A stretch of DNA of 64,000 nucleotides from Microbacterium sp. BH-3-3-3 (GCF_001792815.1 NZ_CP017674.1:2852001-2916000), one strand, 5' to 3'. Shown: positions 52,286-62,449, counted from the stretch's first letter. Numbers and translations are program-made. Notes: a model not told the origin generated them from the sequence alone.

Positions 52286-52724
52286 CGGCATCCCCTCGGG
52301 TATCGGCACACCCGGCGGCGGCTGCCTCCATTATGTCCGTGCCGGGGCTCCCGCGCGGGGTGGGCCGTCTCGGTGCGGGGTCACGAGCCCCGCACCGAGA
52401 CGATCCGACCGTCGCGCCGGGGAACGGAGGACGCCGGATGCCGCACCCCGAAGGAGCTGCTCTCGGAATCCTCGCGAGCACGGCGGTGGCGGTCAATGCG
52501 GCGCGAGGCGGGTTGCGCTCCCCGGCCGGAGGCGCGCGCGCGGCGGCCGACGGCGCGGTGGCCGCTCGCTATGAATTGCCCCAGTACGCTGGGAGACGGA
52601 TGGGGGGCATCCACGTTCGTGCACGGACGCCCGCTCACTGCGCCGTGAGAGCGGTCCCATATCGATCCTTGCCATGGAGCGCAATGGTCTTGCCGCACGA
52701 ATTGGGACGATTTAGGAAGACCTC
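52286..52724. other. 439-bp region without a confident gene
   Basis: Divergent region upstream of the AraC regulator. Open frames exist on the + strand (for example from the ATG at 52438) but give no recognisable protein. It should hold the promoters of the flanking genes; I cannot place them precisely. Confidence 0.5.
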
Positions 52725-53660
52725 GTGGAGCATACGAACATCGAGACCCGCGACGCCGAGACGGTGGAGCAGCTGTGGCAGTCGGTCGTCCCGGGGGCGC
52801 GTATTTCGCGCGCCGAGGTGATCCAGCCCGGTCTGTCCTGGCACGCCGCGACGGAGCCGGGGTTCGGTTTCTTCGACTACACGATCGGGTCGACCATGCT
52901 GGTCGAGTCCGACCCGCTCGATCACGTGGTCGTCGGCCGCATCGCCGGCCCCCGGGTCGCGGGAACGTATCGCCGGGAGCGCATCGACACCGCGGTGCCG
53001 TTCATGGTCGTCGACCGCCCGCTCGAGATCGCCTTCACCGGGCGCATCGCCGGGGCAGGCGTGTCGTTCGCGCGGTCGGAGTTCGACGAGGCAGCCCGCC
53101 GCCTGTCGGGCGACGACACGCTGCGCGTGCGTCCGACCGGCTACGCCCCCGTCAGCGAGCAGCGTCTGCGCTACTGGTCGCGCACCTGGGAGTACGCGCG
53201 CGACGTGCTGCTGCGCTCGCAGGAACGGTCGCCGCTCGTCGAGCAGCAGGCGCGCCTGCTCATGCTCGAGGCGTCGCTGCTGACCTTCCCGACCACGTTG
53301 ACCGAGGTCCTCGCCGCCGGGCGTCCGGCCCGCCCGCTCCCCGCTCCCGTCCGCCGGGCGAAGGCCTACGTCGAAGCCCACGCCGCGGAGCCGGTGGTGC
53401 TGGCCGACATCGCCACGGCGGCGCGATTGTCTCCGCGGGGGCTGCAGTACGCCTTCCGTGCCGCGACCGGACGTACGCCCATGCAGTACCTGCGCCGCGT
53501 GCGGCTCGACGCCGCGCGCGCCGAGCTGCGCAGCGCCGATCCGTCGGTCGACACCGTCGCCGCGGTCGCCGCGCGATGGGGTTTTTCGAACCTCGGCCGT
53601 TTCGCGGCGATGTACCGCGGCGAGTTCGGCGAGACGCCGTCGACGACGCTGCGCAGCTGA
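52725..53660 (+). CDS. AraC family transcriptional regulator
   Basis: A 311-residue regulator: N-terminal AraC-binding-like region of about 190 residues, then C-terminal HTH pair with VVLADIATAARLSPRGLQYA, FRAATGRTPMQYLRRVRLDA and VAARWGFSNLGRFAAMYRGE followed by FGETPSTTLRS. Such proteins usually activate catabolic or stress genes; target unknown. GTG start after AGGAAG. Confidence 0.92.
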   Translation: MEHTNIETRDAETVEQLWQSVVPGARISRAEVIQPGLSWHAATEPGFGFFDYTIGSTMLVESDPLDHVVVGRIAGPRVAGTYRRERIDTAVPFMVVDRPLEIAFTGRIAGAGVSFARSEFDEAARRLSGDDTLRVRPTGYAPVSEQRLRYWSRTWEYARDVLLRSQERSPLVEQQARLLMLEASLLTFPTTLTEVLAAGRPARPLPAPVRRAKAYVEAHAAEPVVLADIATAARLSPRGLQYAFRAATGRTPMQYLRRVRLDAARAELRSADPSVDTVAAVAARWGFSNLGRFAAMYRGEFGETPSTTLRS

Positions 53661-53858
53661 CCCGCGCGCGCGTCGGCGCGTCGCGGTGCCCAGCGGAGGG
53701 CGTGGGACGAGGGGAGGACGTTTCTCGTCCTGGCATCCTCCCGTCGCTGCATCTCCTCCGCTCCGCACGCCGTCGGCGATCCGGGCTCCGGCGTCGTGTC
53801 ACGCTGTCGGCGGCCCGGGCCGCAGGCGGCGTAGCGTCGCCCCGGAGCGCGGACGGTG

Positions 53859-55352
53859 TCAGTGCCCGCCGCCGAGCCCACCGGTGAGGCGCCCGTGGAA
53901 TCGGGCGGCGGCGGTGTTCATGCCCTCGAGCTCGACGGTCGTGCCCAGGTGCGCGTACTTGGTCTGAACGGCGTCGAGGGCTGCCACCGTCGAGGCGTCC
54001 CACACGTGCGAGCGCGACAGGTCGATGACCACGTGCGCCGGGTCGTGGTGGTAGGCGAACTTCGTCGTCAGGTCGTTGCTCGAGGCGAAGAACAGCTCAC
54101 CCTCGACGGTGTAGCGCGCCACTTCGCCGTCGACCTCGCGGGTCACCGTCGTCAGGCTCGCGACCCGGCGGGCGAAGAGCACGGCCGCGGCGATCACGCC
54201 CACGCCCACACCGATGGCGAGATTGTGCGTCCACACCGTGATCGCGACGGTCGACACCATCACGACCGTTTCGCTCACCGGCATCCGGCGCAGGGTCGAG
54301 GGGCGGATGCTGTGCCAGTCGAACGTGGCGACCGAGACGACGATCATCACGGCCACGAGCACCGCCATCGGGATGATCGCGACGACGTCGCCGAACACGA
54401 GCACCAGCAGCAGCAGGAAGACGCCGGCCAGGAAGGTCGAGATGCGCGTGCGCGCGCCCGACGCCTTGACGTTGATCATCGTCTGGCCGATCATCGCGCA
54501 GCCGCCCATGCCCCCGAACAGGCCCGACAGCACGTTGGCCGCGCCCTGACCGAGTGACTCGCGCGTCTTCGACGAGGGGGTGTCGGTGATGTCGTCGACG
54601 AGGGCGGCGGTCATCAGCGATTCGAGCAGCCCGACGATCGCCATGGCCACGGCGAACGGCAGGATGATCGCGAGCGTCTCGCCGTTCAGCGGCACGTTCG
54701 GCAGCAGCAGCGACGGCAGGCTCTCGGGCAGCGCGCCCTGGTCGCCGACGGTCGGCACCGAGATGCCGAACACCACGGCAGCGCCGGTGAGCAGCACGAT
54801 GGCCACGAGCGGCGCGGGCACGGCCTTGGTCAGCCGCGGCAGCAGGTACATGATCAGCAGCCCCGCCACGGCGATCGGATACACCGCCCAGGGCACGCCG
54901 ATCAGCTGCGGCACCTGCGCCGTGAAGATGAGGATCGCGAGCGCGTTGACGAAGCCCACCATGACGCTGCGGGGGATGTAGCGCATGAGTTTGGCGACGC
55001 CGAGGAGGCCGAGGATCACCTGCAGGATGCCGCCGAGGATCACCGTGGCGAGCAGGTAGTCGACGCCGTGCTCGCGGGCGACGGGGGCGATGACGAGGGC
55101 GATCGCGCCGGTCGCGGCCGAGATCATGGCCGGGCGACCGCCGAGGAACGCGATGGCCACGGCTATCACGAACGACGAGAACAGTCCGAGGCGCGGGTCG
55201 ACCCCGGCGATGATCGAGAAGGCGATCGCCTCGGGGATGAGGGCGATCGCCACCACGAGGCCGGCCAGCACCTCGCGGGTGAGCAGGCGGGGCGAGCGGA
55301 GTGCCTGCAGCACGGTCGGCTCGGGGCGCGGGCGCGCGAAGACGTCGGTCAT
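53859..55352 (-). CDS. SulP family anion transporter with STAS domain
   Basis: A 497-residue membrane protein: LAGLVVAIALIPEAIAFSII (SulP signature), about twelve helices to residue 400, then a cytosolic STAS domain (RYTVEGELFFASSNDLTTKF; VVIDLSRSHVWDASTVAALD). SulP proteins carry sulfate, bicarbonate or other anions, often with Na+ or H+. Substrate not deducible. GGGAG precedes the ATG at 55352. Divergent from the MerR gene. Confidence 0.93.
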   Translation of the reverse strand: MTDVFARPRPEPTVLQALRSPRLLTREVLAGLVVAIALIPEAIAFSIIAGVDPRLGLFSSFVIAVAIAFLGGRPAMISAATGAIALVIAPVAREHGVDYLLATVILGGILQVILGLLGVAKLMRYIPRSVMVGFVNALAILIFTAQVPQLIGVPWAVYPIAVAGLLIMYLLPRLTKAVPAPLVAIVLLTGAAVVFGISVPTVGDQGALPESLPSLLLPNVPLNGETLAIILPFAVAMAIVGLLESLMTAALVDDITDTPSSKTRESLGQGAANVLSGLFGGMGGCAMIGQTMINVKASGARTRISTFLAGVFLLLLVLVFGDVVAIIPMAVLVAVMIVVSVATFDWHSIRPSTLRRMPVSETVVMVSTVAITVWTHNLAIGVGVGVIAAAVLFARRVASLTTVTREVDGEVARYTVEGELFFASSNDLTTKFAYHHDPAHVVIDLSRSHVWDASTVAALDAVQTKYAHLGTTVELEGMNTAAARFHGRLTGGLGGGH

Positions 55353-55472
55353 GGAGATGCTCCCGGGAGACGCGGCGGAGGGATCCCGCCGATGAGCGGG
55401 GAGAATGAGGGGGTCGCGATCGCGACCGAACACACTCTACCGTAACGAGAGGGTTGCGGGATCGGGGATGCC

Positions 55473-55844
55473 ATGAGCGACGCGCGACCGATGCAGATCG
55501 GCGAGCTCGCGGAGCGGACGGGCCTGTCGATCCGCACGCTGCGCCACTACGACGAGATCGGGCTCCTCGTGCCCTCCGCCCGCAGCGACGGCGGCTTCCG
55601 CCTCTACACGCCCGACGACGAGTCCCGCCTGCTGCTGATCCGCCGGATGAAGCCGCTGGGCTATTCGCTCGAACAGATGGGGGAGTTGCTCTCGGTGGTC
55701 GACGGGCTCGCCGACCGGCCCGACGACGCCGCCCTCGGCGAGCGTCTCGAGGCCATCCGGACCGAGGCCATGGAGCGGCGCGAGACGCTCCGCCGCCAAC
55801 TCGACGCGGCCGACGAGTTCGTCGCCCAACTGGCCGCGCGATGA
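55473..55844 (+). CDS. MerR family transcriptional regulator
   Basis: A 123-residue MerR-type regulator with QIGELAERTGLSIRTLRHYD HTH, RLYTPDDESRLLLIRRMKPL and a C-terminal coiled coil. It has no Cys cluster, so it is not a metal sensor of the MerR/CueR kind. It overlaps the acetyltransferase gene by four bases (ATGA), and the pair may belong to one operon. Confidence 0.9.
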   Translation: MSDARPMQIGELAERTGLSIRTLRHYDEIGLLVPSARSDGGFRLYTPDDESRLLLIRRMKPLGYSLEQMGELLSVVDGLADRPDDAALGERLEAIRTEAMERRETLRRQLDAADEFVAQLAAR

Positions 55845-56422
55845 CCGAGCACGACCTCGTCCTGCGCGGTCCCGACGTCGTGCTCACCCCCGCGCATCCC
55901 GACGACGCGACCGAGGCGTGGGCCCTCACCGACGCGGAACTGTGGGCGGGCATGACGACCCCCTGGCCCGAGAGCGTCGAGGCTCACGCCGCGCGCATCG
56001 ACCAGCAGCGGCAGACCCCGGGCCTGTTCGCGTTCACGGTCCGGGATGCCGTGACCTCCGGCATCCGGGGATCGACGACGTTCTACGACCACACGCCCGC
56101 GCAGGGCCGGGTCGAGATCGGGACGACCTGGTACGGCCGCGCATTCCAGGGCGGAAGGACCAACCCGGCGACGAAGCTGCTGCTGCTGACCCACGCTTTC
56201 GACGTGTGGGGGCTGAACCGAGTGGCGCTGCGGTGCGACAGCCGCAACACCCGCAGTGCCCGCGCGATCGAGCGGCTCGGCGCGACGCCGGAGGGGCGCC
56301 TGCGGCGGCACCGCATCAACGCCGACGGCACGGTGGGTGACACCCTGTACTTCTCGATCCTGCGCGACGAGTGGCCGGCCGTACGCGCGGGTCTCGAAGA
56401 ACGGCTGCACGGTGCGCGGTGA
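55841..56422 (+). CDS. GNAT family N-acetyltransferase
   Basis: A 193-residue GNAT protein: VLTPAHPDDATEAWALTDAE, WYGRAFQGGRTNPATKLLLL (acetyl-CoA-binding loop variant), RVALRCDSRNTRSARAIERL and GATPEGRLRRHRINADG. This resembles RimJ/YdaF-type acetyltransferases; substrate unknown. ATG overlaps the MerR stop, so the two are translationally coupled. Confidence 0.9.
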   Translation: MTEHDLVLRGPDVVLTPAHPDDATEAWALTDAELWAGMTTPWPESVEAHAARIDQQRQTPGLFAFTVRDAVTSGIRGSTTFYDHTPAQGRVEIGTTWYGRAFQGGRTNPATKLLLLTHAFDVWGLNRVALRCDSRNTRSARAIERLGATPEGRLRRHRINADGTVGDTLYFSILRDEWPAVRAGLEERLHGAR

Positions 56423-56483
56423 CCGACGTCGCCTCGGGGAGCGCGACTCGGACCGGCTCGAGTCCCGTGTAAGCTTTCCCGTT

Positions 56484-56572
56484 GGAAGTGTGTCCGAGCG
56501 GCCTAAGGAGCATGGCTGGAATCCATGTAGGCGGGGTAACTCGCCTCGCAGGTTCAAATCCTGTCACTTCCG
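56484..56572 (+). tRNA. serX: tRNA-Ser (anticodon GGA)
   Basis: Class II tRNA: acceptor GGAAGTG pairs with CACTTCC, anticodon stem CATGG/CCATG with loop CTGGAAT, so the anticodon is GGA (56518-56520), decoding UCC/UCU. A long variable arm and the GGTTCAAATC T-loop follow. Discriminator base is G; CCA is not encoded. A TAAGCT hexamer at 56470-56475 could be the -10. Confidence 0.92.
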
Positions 56573-56577
56573 CCGAA

Positions 56578-56614
56578 CGAAGAGCGTCGTCCCTCACCGG
56601 GGCGGCGCTCTTCG
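56578..56614. terminator. Hairpin terminator after tRNA-Ser
   Basis: CGAAGAGCG pairs with CGCTCTTCG, extended with wobble pairs, forming a stem of about 16 bp. It serves the tRNA and possibly the convergent operon ending at 56685. Confidence 0.75.
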
Positions 56615-56684
56615 CTTTCCCCCGGCGGACCGCGACGCCGACTCCGAGCAGAGCTCGGCCTCGACGTGCGACCGGTCCCGCCCC

Positions 56685-58991
56685 CTACCGTCCGACGGGT
56701 TCGCGCTCCGCGGACGCCGCACCCGGGCGCACGAGCAGCGAACGCGGCACGAGTCGCGCGCCGAGGCGCCGGGGACGAGAGGCCGCGGCGGCGAGCGTGA
56801 CGCGCGCCCGGTCGACGGCGTCGGAGAGGCCCGCTCCGGCGGAGGGGTCGACCGCCTCTCCGGCGTAGCTGACCTGCTCCAGCGCCGCGCGCAGCAGATC
56901 GAGGGCGTCGGCATCGGCGCCGTGGTCGGCGACCAGCCGCGCCGCGAACGCGCGGGGCGACTCGGCGGCGGGCGAGGGGATGCCGAGGTCGACGGCGTCT
57001 TCGCGCAGGGCGGTCCACGCGGCGACGGCATCGCCCGCGCGCGCGGCGTGCAGACGTCGGCGACGCACGACGAGGCGCACCACGGCGGGGGTGGCCGCGA
57101 GCAGCACGACCAGCAGACCGGCGAGCGCCGCCGGCACCCAGGCGGCACCCCGGCCCGCGGCGGCGCCGGTGCCGACGCCGTCCTGGTCGCCGACATCGAC
57201 GGGTCCGTCCTGCGAGGGCGCCGTCGACGGTTGGGCGCCGGGAGTGGCGGCATCCTGCTGCGGCGTGGCGGGGGCGTTGGACGCCCCGTTGGGCGACGAC
57301 GAGGCGAAGTTCGTCGGCACACCGAGGCTGTTCGTCGGTTCGAACGGCACCCATCCGATGCCCTCGAAGTACACCTCGGGCCACGCGTGCAGCTGGCTGG
57401 AGCTGACGACGAAGGTCGTCCGTCCGTCCGAGGGGGTCCCGGTCGCCGAACCCGGGAGGTAGCCCACCACGATGCGCGACGGCATGTCGAGAGTCCGCGC
57501 CATCACGGCGAACGCCGAGGCGTAGTGCACGCAGTACCCCGCGCGCACCTGCAGGAAATCGGCCACGGCGTCGAGCCCCGCTCCGTCGAAGCCCGAGTCG
57601 ACCGGGGCGTCGAGCGAATAGCGGAACTCGCTGCTGCGGAACCAGGTCTGCAGGGCGATCAGCGCGTCGTACGGGTTCTGCGTGCCCGCCGTGACCTCTC
57701 GCGCGGTGTCGCCGATGATGGCGGGCACGTTCGCCGGGAGCGTGCGCACCGCGTCGCCGAGGTTGCCGCCGCCGACCGGCCGCGCGCGGATCTGCTCGAG
57801 GGTGGGACGCGCGACGGTCGACTGCACCTCGTACACCTGATCGCGTGTGGAGCCGGAGCGTGAGACGACGGTGCGGTTCTGCGGCATCCCGAGCCAGTCG
57901 CCCTGCAGACCCGTCACCGTGGAGGCCGGGTAGGGCACGGGCAGCCAGGGGCTGTCGAGCTGATCGACGTCGATGTCGGTGGTCCAGTCGGCCACCGCGA
58001 TCTCGCCGTCGACGACGAGCGGGTCGAACACGGGTGCGTCGTCACGCACGGGCACGGTGTCGGAGCTGTCGGGCTGCCACACCGAGCCGTCGAAGCGCGA
58101 CAGGGTCACCGCGCGCAGGTAGGGCGCCGACGGCGCGGTCGTGCGCACGCTCAGCACGTCGACGTCGCGCGGCTGACGCAGGTCGTTGCCGAGTTCGAGG
58201 TTGGGATTGATGGTCGTCCCCACCCCGCCCGTGCCGCCCGAGGCGAAGCGCAGGCCGGGCTGGGGCAGCAGGGGGGTGGCGACGACGGCCACGATGACCG
58301 CGACGGCGGCGACGCCGAGGGCCGTCGCCGACGCGCCGACACGGCGCGGAGTCCTCGGGCGACGCGCGACGGGATCGGCCTGCACCCGCGCGCGGGTGTC
58401 GATGCGCAGCAGGAAGAGCAGAGCCGCGGCCAGCACGACGAAGCTCCAGACGTCGACGTCGGAGGGGATCGCGATCGTCGGGATGAGCGACACGGCGACC
58501 AGTCCCACGCCCGCGAGCAGGGGCATGCGCGCCGTGAGGACGACGTGATCGAGCACGATCGCCAGGGCCCCGAAGGCGGCGACCAAGAGGAAACTCAGCC
58601 CGGTGGCGGCCGACACCGGGGCCACGCCGACGCGGATCTCCTCCGCCGCGGCGTCGAGCAGTCCGGGAACGGATGCCACGGTGGCCGGCGTCGGGATCAG
58701 CCCGAGCAGCGCGGTCGGACGCCCGAACATCGCCGTCAGCAGCACCACCCAGACGACGACCTCGACGAGGCTGGCCGCGAGGGCCGGCAGACGCGCGAGC
58801 CGCACGCCGAGACCCGCCGCGAGGACCGCCGCCGAAAGGCCGGCGGCGCCCGCCACCCACGAGCCCGGCGCGATGACCGAGAACGCCGGCAGCATCGCCG
58901 CGGCGAGGGCGACGAACAATCCGATACTGAGCAGTGTCGCATCGCGTCGGCGCCGCGGGGAGCGCAGCACCGTCACATCACCGGTCGACAC
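56685..58991 (-). CDS. Transglutaminase-like membrane protein (TgpA/DUF3488 type)
   Basis: A 768-residue protein. About six N-terminal membrane helices (residues 20-200) precede an extracytoplasmic transglutaminase-like domain with Cys487 (VRAGYCVHYASAFAVMARTL), His535 (SSQLHAWPEVYFEGIGWVPF) and a final acidic FEPT. A further helix near residue 610 and a cytosolic tail follow. The family partners MoxR and DUF58 proteins. GTG start overlaps the DUF58 gene by 14 bases. Substrate unknown. Confidence 0.88.
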   Translation of the reverse strand: MSTGDVTVLRSPRRRRDATLLSIGLFVALAAAMLPAFSVIAPGSWVAGAAGLSAAVLAAGLGVRLARLPALAASLVEVVVWVVLLTAMFGRPTALLGLIPTPATVASVPGLLDAAAEEIRVGVAPVSAATGLSFLLVAAFGALAIVLDHVVLTARMPLLAGVGLVAVSLIPTIAIPSDVDVWSFVVLAAALLFLLRIDTRARVQADPVARRPRTPRRVGASATALGVAAVAVIVAVVATPLLPQPGLRFASGGTGGVGTTINPNLELGNDLRQPRDVDVLSVRTTAPSAPYLRAVTLSRFDGSVWQPDSSDTVPVRDDAPVFDPLVVDGEIAVADWTTDIDVDQLDSPWLPVPYPASTVTGLQGDWLGMPQNRTVVSRSGSTRDQVYEVQSTVARPTLEQIRARPVGGGNLGDAVRTLPANVPAIIGDTAREVTAGTQNPYDALIALQTWFRSSEFRYSLDAPVDSGFDGAGLDAVADFLQVRAGYCVHYASAFAVMARTLDMPSRIVVGYLPGSATGTPSDGRTTFVVSSSQLHAWPEVYFEGIGWVPFEPTNSLGVPTNFASSSPNGASNAPATPQQDAATPGAQPSTAPSQDGPVDVGDQDGVGTGAAAGRGAAWVPAALAGLLVVLLAATPAVVRLVVRRRRLHAARAGDAVAAWTALREDAVDLGIPSPAAESPRAFAARLVADHGADADALDLLRAALEQVSYAGEAVDPSAGAGLSDAVDRARVTLAAAASRPRRLGARLVPRSLLVRPGAASAEREPVGR

Positions 58992-60198
58992 GGGCGTACC
59001 CCTGTTCCATCGCTGCGTCCCAGCTCTCGGCGATGTCGCCGCGGGGTCGCAGGGTGCTCGCGCGCCAGCCGGCGTGCCGTAGGGCGTCGAGCTCGGTGTG
59101 CTCGGCCACCGCGAGCAGCACCGCGAGAGACGATCGCGGAGCGGTCGATCCGAGGCCCGCGCGGTCGTCGGGGGTCAACGAGCCCGTGACGACCACGAGC
59201 GGTCCGAGCAGGGCGGCGGCCGAGGCGGGCAGCACGCGCCGCGACTCGTCGTCGGGCCGCGCCGTGAGCGTGGCGAACATCGCCGCGGCGGCGCGCGCCT
59301 CGACGTCGTCGCCGCCCTCGACGGGGTCGACCAGCAGGGTGCCGTCGCTGTCGACGACGTCGACCGTGTACCCCTCGTGCACGAGGCGCGCGAGAACCGA
59401 GACGCAGGCGCTCACGGCCGTCTCGAACGCGGGGTCGCTCGCGGGGGCGAGCGCGGCGGCCGGCGACCAGCGCGAGACGGCGCGGTCGAGGACGACGGTC
59501 GCCGCGGGGCTGGACTCCTGCTCCTCCTGGCGCACCATGAGCATGTCGCGGTGCGCGGTGGCGCGCCAGTGGATGCGGCGCATCGAATCGCCGGGCGCGT
59601 AGGGACGGGCGACGAGGTTGTCGGCCCCTTGCCCCAGCTGCAGCGCGGCGGTCTGCCGTGTTCCCCCGGCCTCTCCCGACGCTGACGGCAGGGCCGCGAG
59701 GTCGATCACGGCCGGGGCGACGGTGACGGGGGTCGGTCGGCCCAGGCGCAGGCGTCGCCGGAGCACCCCGAACGGATCGGTCGTGGTCACCTCGAGCGGT
59801 CCGAGCGAATGGATGCCGCGCGCCGCGCCGACGACGTCGTAACGCAGCTCCACCGCGGCGGCGGCGGGGAAGCTGCCCCGGGCGCGCCCCGCGAGGCCGG
59901 CGGGAACGACGTCGCTCCATCGCCCGGCCGACGCGGGGAGGGCGCTGCGCAGACCCGCGCGCACGACCACCTCGGCCCGAGCGCCGACCTCGGGCACATC
60001 GGGTGAGACCGCGCGGGTCACCTCGCCCGCGCCGCGGGTCAGCAGCAGCACGACGGCCGAACCCGCGAGCAGCGCGACGAGCAGCGTGCCGAAGTACATC
60101 AGTTCGGGGATGCCGGCTTGCCGCGCCACCACGAACGACGTCACCGCCAGCACCAGCGCCCCCGTGCCGCGCAGGGTGAAGGGCCAGAGTCGACTCAC
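58978..60198 (-). CDS. DUF58 domain-containing membrane protein
   Basis: A 406-residue protein with two N-terminal membrane helices (GALVLAVTSFVVARQAG; LMYFGTLLVALLAGSAVVLL), a beta-rich region, and a C-terminal DUF58/vWA-like domain (DNLVARPYAPGDSMRRIHWR; ATVVLDRAVS). These proteins work with MoxR ATPases. GTG start 8 bases after the MoxR stop; the ribosome site is weak, so coupling is likely. Confidence 0.88.
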   Translation of the reverse strand: MSRLWPFTLRGTGALVLAVTSFVVARQAGIPELMYFGTLLVALLAGSAVVLLLTRGAGEVTRAVSPDVPEVGARAEVVVRAGLRSALPASAGRWSDVVPAGLAGRARGSFPAAAAVELRYDVVGAARGIHSLGPLEVTTTDPFGVLRRRLRLGRPTPVTVAPAVIDLAALPSASGEAGGTRQTAALQLGQGADNLVARPYAPGDSMRRIHWRATAHRDMLMVRQEEQESSPAATVVLDRAVSRWSPAAALAPASDPAFETAVSACVSVLARLVHEGYTVDVVDSDGTLLVDPVEGGDDVEARAAAAMFATLTARPDDESRRVLPASAAALLGPLVVVTGSLTPDDRAGLGSTAPRSSLAVLLAVAEHTELDALRHAGWRASTLRPRGDIAESWDAAMEQGYARVDR

Positions 60199-60205
60199 GC
60201 GGGGC

Positions 60206-61252
60206 TCACGGTCGCGGGGCGAGCGGCACGCGCACGCTGGCGGCGATCCGATCGAGCGCCTCGGCGACCACCGCGGCTCCGGCACGCCCACCGGCCGCCG
60301 AGCGATTGGCGATGAGGCGGTGGGCGAAGACGGGCGACAGCAGCGCGGTGAGGTCGTCGGGAATGACGTACGAGCGCCCGTCGAGGGCCGCGCGCACCTT
60401 CGCCGCGCGCACGAGCTGCAGGGTCGCGCGCGGGCTGGCGCCCAGACGGATGTCGGGGTGGCTGCGGGTGGCCTGCGCGAGCGCCACGACGTACTCCTCG
60501 AGCGCGGGGGCGAGGTGAACACCGCGGGCCCATGCGATCATCGCGGTCACCTGTTTGGCCGTGACGGCGGGCGTCAGGGCGTCGAGCGGATTGACCGTGT
60601 CGCGCTGGCGCAGCATGAGCGCCTCGGCCGCGGCATCGGGGTAGCCCATCGAGATGCGCAGCAGGAAGCGGTCGCGCTGCGCCTCGGGAAGGGCGTACGT
60701 GCCCTCCATCTCGAGGGGGTTCTGGGTCGCGACGACCAGGAACGGCGAGGGGAGCACGTGCGTGCGCCCGTCGACGGTCACCTGGCGCTCCTCCATCGCC
60801 TCGAGCAGCGACGACTGCGTCTTGGGGGAGGAGCGGTTGATCTCGTCGGCGATGACGATGTGCGCGAACACCGCGCCGGGGGTGAATTCGAACTGCCGCT
60901 GGACCGGGTTGAACACCGACACGCCCGTGATGTCGCCGGGCAGCAGGTCGGGGGTGAACTGGATGCGACGGACGTCGGCGTCGACGGTCGCGGCCAGCGC
61001 CCGCGCGAGCATGGTCTTACCCACGCCCGGCACGTCTTCGATGAGCAGGTGGCCCTCGGCCAGCAGCGCGATCAGGGCACTCCGCACGGCATCCGGCTTG
61101 CCGTCGATGACACGCGAGATGGATGCGACGATCTCCCCGGTCAGACGGGCGAACGTCGCCGCGGTGAGCGGCTCGTCGATCCCGGGGCGTGCGGGGGCGG
61201 TGTCGGAGCGGCGCATCCGTGAGGCCGCCTCGGGCATGACCGTCTCGTCCAT
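60206..61252 (-). CDS. MoxR-type AAA+ ATPase
   Basis: A 348-residue ATPase: Walker A EDVPGVGKTMLARAL (residues 72-86), Walker B VIADEINRSSPKTQSSLLEA, sensor 1 ATQNPLEMEGTYALPEAQRD, and a C-terminal lid with sensor 2 (RLGASPRATLQLVRAAKVRA). MoxR ATPases act as chaperones on vWA-type partners, here the DUF58 protein downstream. AAGGGA precedes the ATG. First gene of the operon. Confidence 0.94.
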   Translation of the reverse strand: MDETVMPEAASRMRRSDTAPARPGIDEPLTAATFARLTGEIVASISRVIDGKPDAVRSALIALLAEGHLLIEDVPGVGKTMLARALAATVDADVRRIQFTPDLLPGDITGVSVFNPVQRQFEFTPGAVFAHIVIADEINRSSPKTQSSLLEAMEERQVTVDGRTHVLPSPFLVVATQNPLEMEGTYALPEAQRDRFLLRISMGYPDAAAEALMLRQRDTVNPLDALTPAVTAKQVTAMIAWARGVHLAPALEEYVVALAQATRSHPDIRLGASPRATLQLVRAAKVRAALDGRSYVIPDDLTALLSPVFAHRLIANRSAAGGRAGAAVVAEALDRIAASVRVPLAPRP

Positions 61253-61416
61253 GGCATCCCTTGGGTCGCGGGCGGAGGCGCGTCGTGGCCACCGTGACCT
61301 GATCGTAACCCGGGCCGCGGACACCGGGGCCCGAAACCAGCGGGTGCCCAGGCGTCACTCGGCCGATGCACCGGCCCCTAGGATCGGGGAGCGTTGATCC
61401 ACCCGAGGAGCCGCGC

Positions 61417-62349
61417 ATGTCCGATGCCACCCCGTCCCTGCCCGCTTTCACCCACGTGCTCGCCGTCGACATCGGCGGTACCAAGGTCGATGCGGCCCTC
61501 GTGTCGGTCTCGGGCGAGGTGGTGCGCGAGAGCGTGACCCGCCGTCCGACCGGCCGCGAGAACGATCGCGCGACCATCGCGAGCAACGTGCGCGCGGCCG
61601 CCGAAGAAGCGCTCGCCGCGGTCCCCGGGGCCACCGTCGGGGCGATCGGGGTGGGCAGCGCCGGTCCCGTCGACCTTCCGTCGCGCTCGGTCTCGCCGCT
61701 GAATCTGCCGCTGGCGGCGGGCCTTCCGATCGACGACGTCCTGGCGGGCCTCGTCGACGGCCCCCTGCACCTCGCCCTCGACGGCACGTGCATCGCGCTC
61801 GCCGAGCACTGGCGCGGCGCCCTGGTCGGGTGCGACGACGCGATGGCCATCGTGGTGTCGACCGGGGTCGGCGGGGGCTTCGTGCTGGGAGGCCACCCCG
61901 TCACGGGTGCGAGCGGCAACGCGGGGCACCTCGGTCAGACCTTCGTGCGCACGATCGAGGGCGATGAGGTCGTGGCCTCCACGCTCGAGGCCGTCGCCGC
62001 CGGGCCCGGCACCGTCGCGTGGGCGCGCACCCAGGGCTGGACGGGCGAGACGGGACTCGACCTGGCGGCCTCGCACGCCGCGGGAGACGCGATCGCGATC
62101 GCGGCCGTGAGCCGTTCGGCGACCGCGGTCGGACAGGCGATCGCGGCGGCGGCGACGCTCTGCGACTTCGAGGCGGTGGCCATCGCCGGCGGGTTCTCCC
62201 AGGTCGCCCCCGACTACGTCGATCAGGTGCGCGCCGCAGCCCACGCGGCGTCGCTGCACGCCTACGCCCGCCGGTGCCGCGTGGTGGGTTCGGGTCTCGA
62301 CGGTGACGGTCCGTTGCTCGGTGCGGCGGCGCTGGCGCTGCAGTCCTGA
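61417..62349 (+). CDS. ROK family sugar kinase
   Basis: A 310-residue ROK kinase: VLAVDIGGTKVDAALVSVSG ATP-binding loop, GVGSAGPVDLPS, STGVGGGFVLGGHPVTGASG and NAGHLGQTFV. The usual CxCGxxGCxE zinc motif of many ROK proteins is not present in the usual form. It probably phosphorylates glucose or another hexose. Just before a ROK repressor gene and a sugar-binding lipoprotein gene. GAGGAG precedes the ATG. Confidence 0.88.
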   Translation: MSDATPSLPAFTHVLAVDIGGTKVDAALVSVSGEVVRESVTRRPTGRENDRATIASNVRAAAEEALAAVPGATVGAIGVGSAGPVDLPSRSVSPLNLPLAAGLPIDDVLAGLVDGPLHLALDGTCIALAEHWRGALVGCDDAMAIVVSTGVGGGFVLGGHPVTGASGNAGHLGQTFVRTIEGDEVVASTLEAVAAGPGTVAWARTQGWTGETGLDLAASHAAGDAIAIAAVSRSATAVGQAIAAAATLCDFEAVAIAGGFSQVAPDYVDQVRAAAHAASLHAYARRCRVVGSGLDGDGPLLGAAALALQS

Positions 62350-62449
62350 CCTCCCACGGTGTCGCTGCGCCGCGTGGGGTCGATCCCCGCTCGGGCGTAA
62401 TCTGAGGCGCAGGGCCCGCGCCGCGGACCGACGAGCGGAGGCGGGGGCC

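Noticed and set aside
52438..52821. Open frame across the gap before the AraC gene
   Set aside because: It runs into the AraC coding region in another frame and has no protein-like features.
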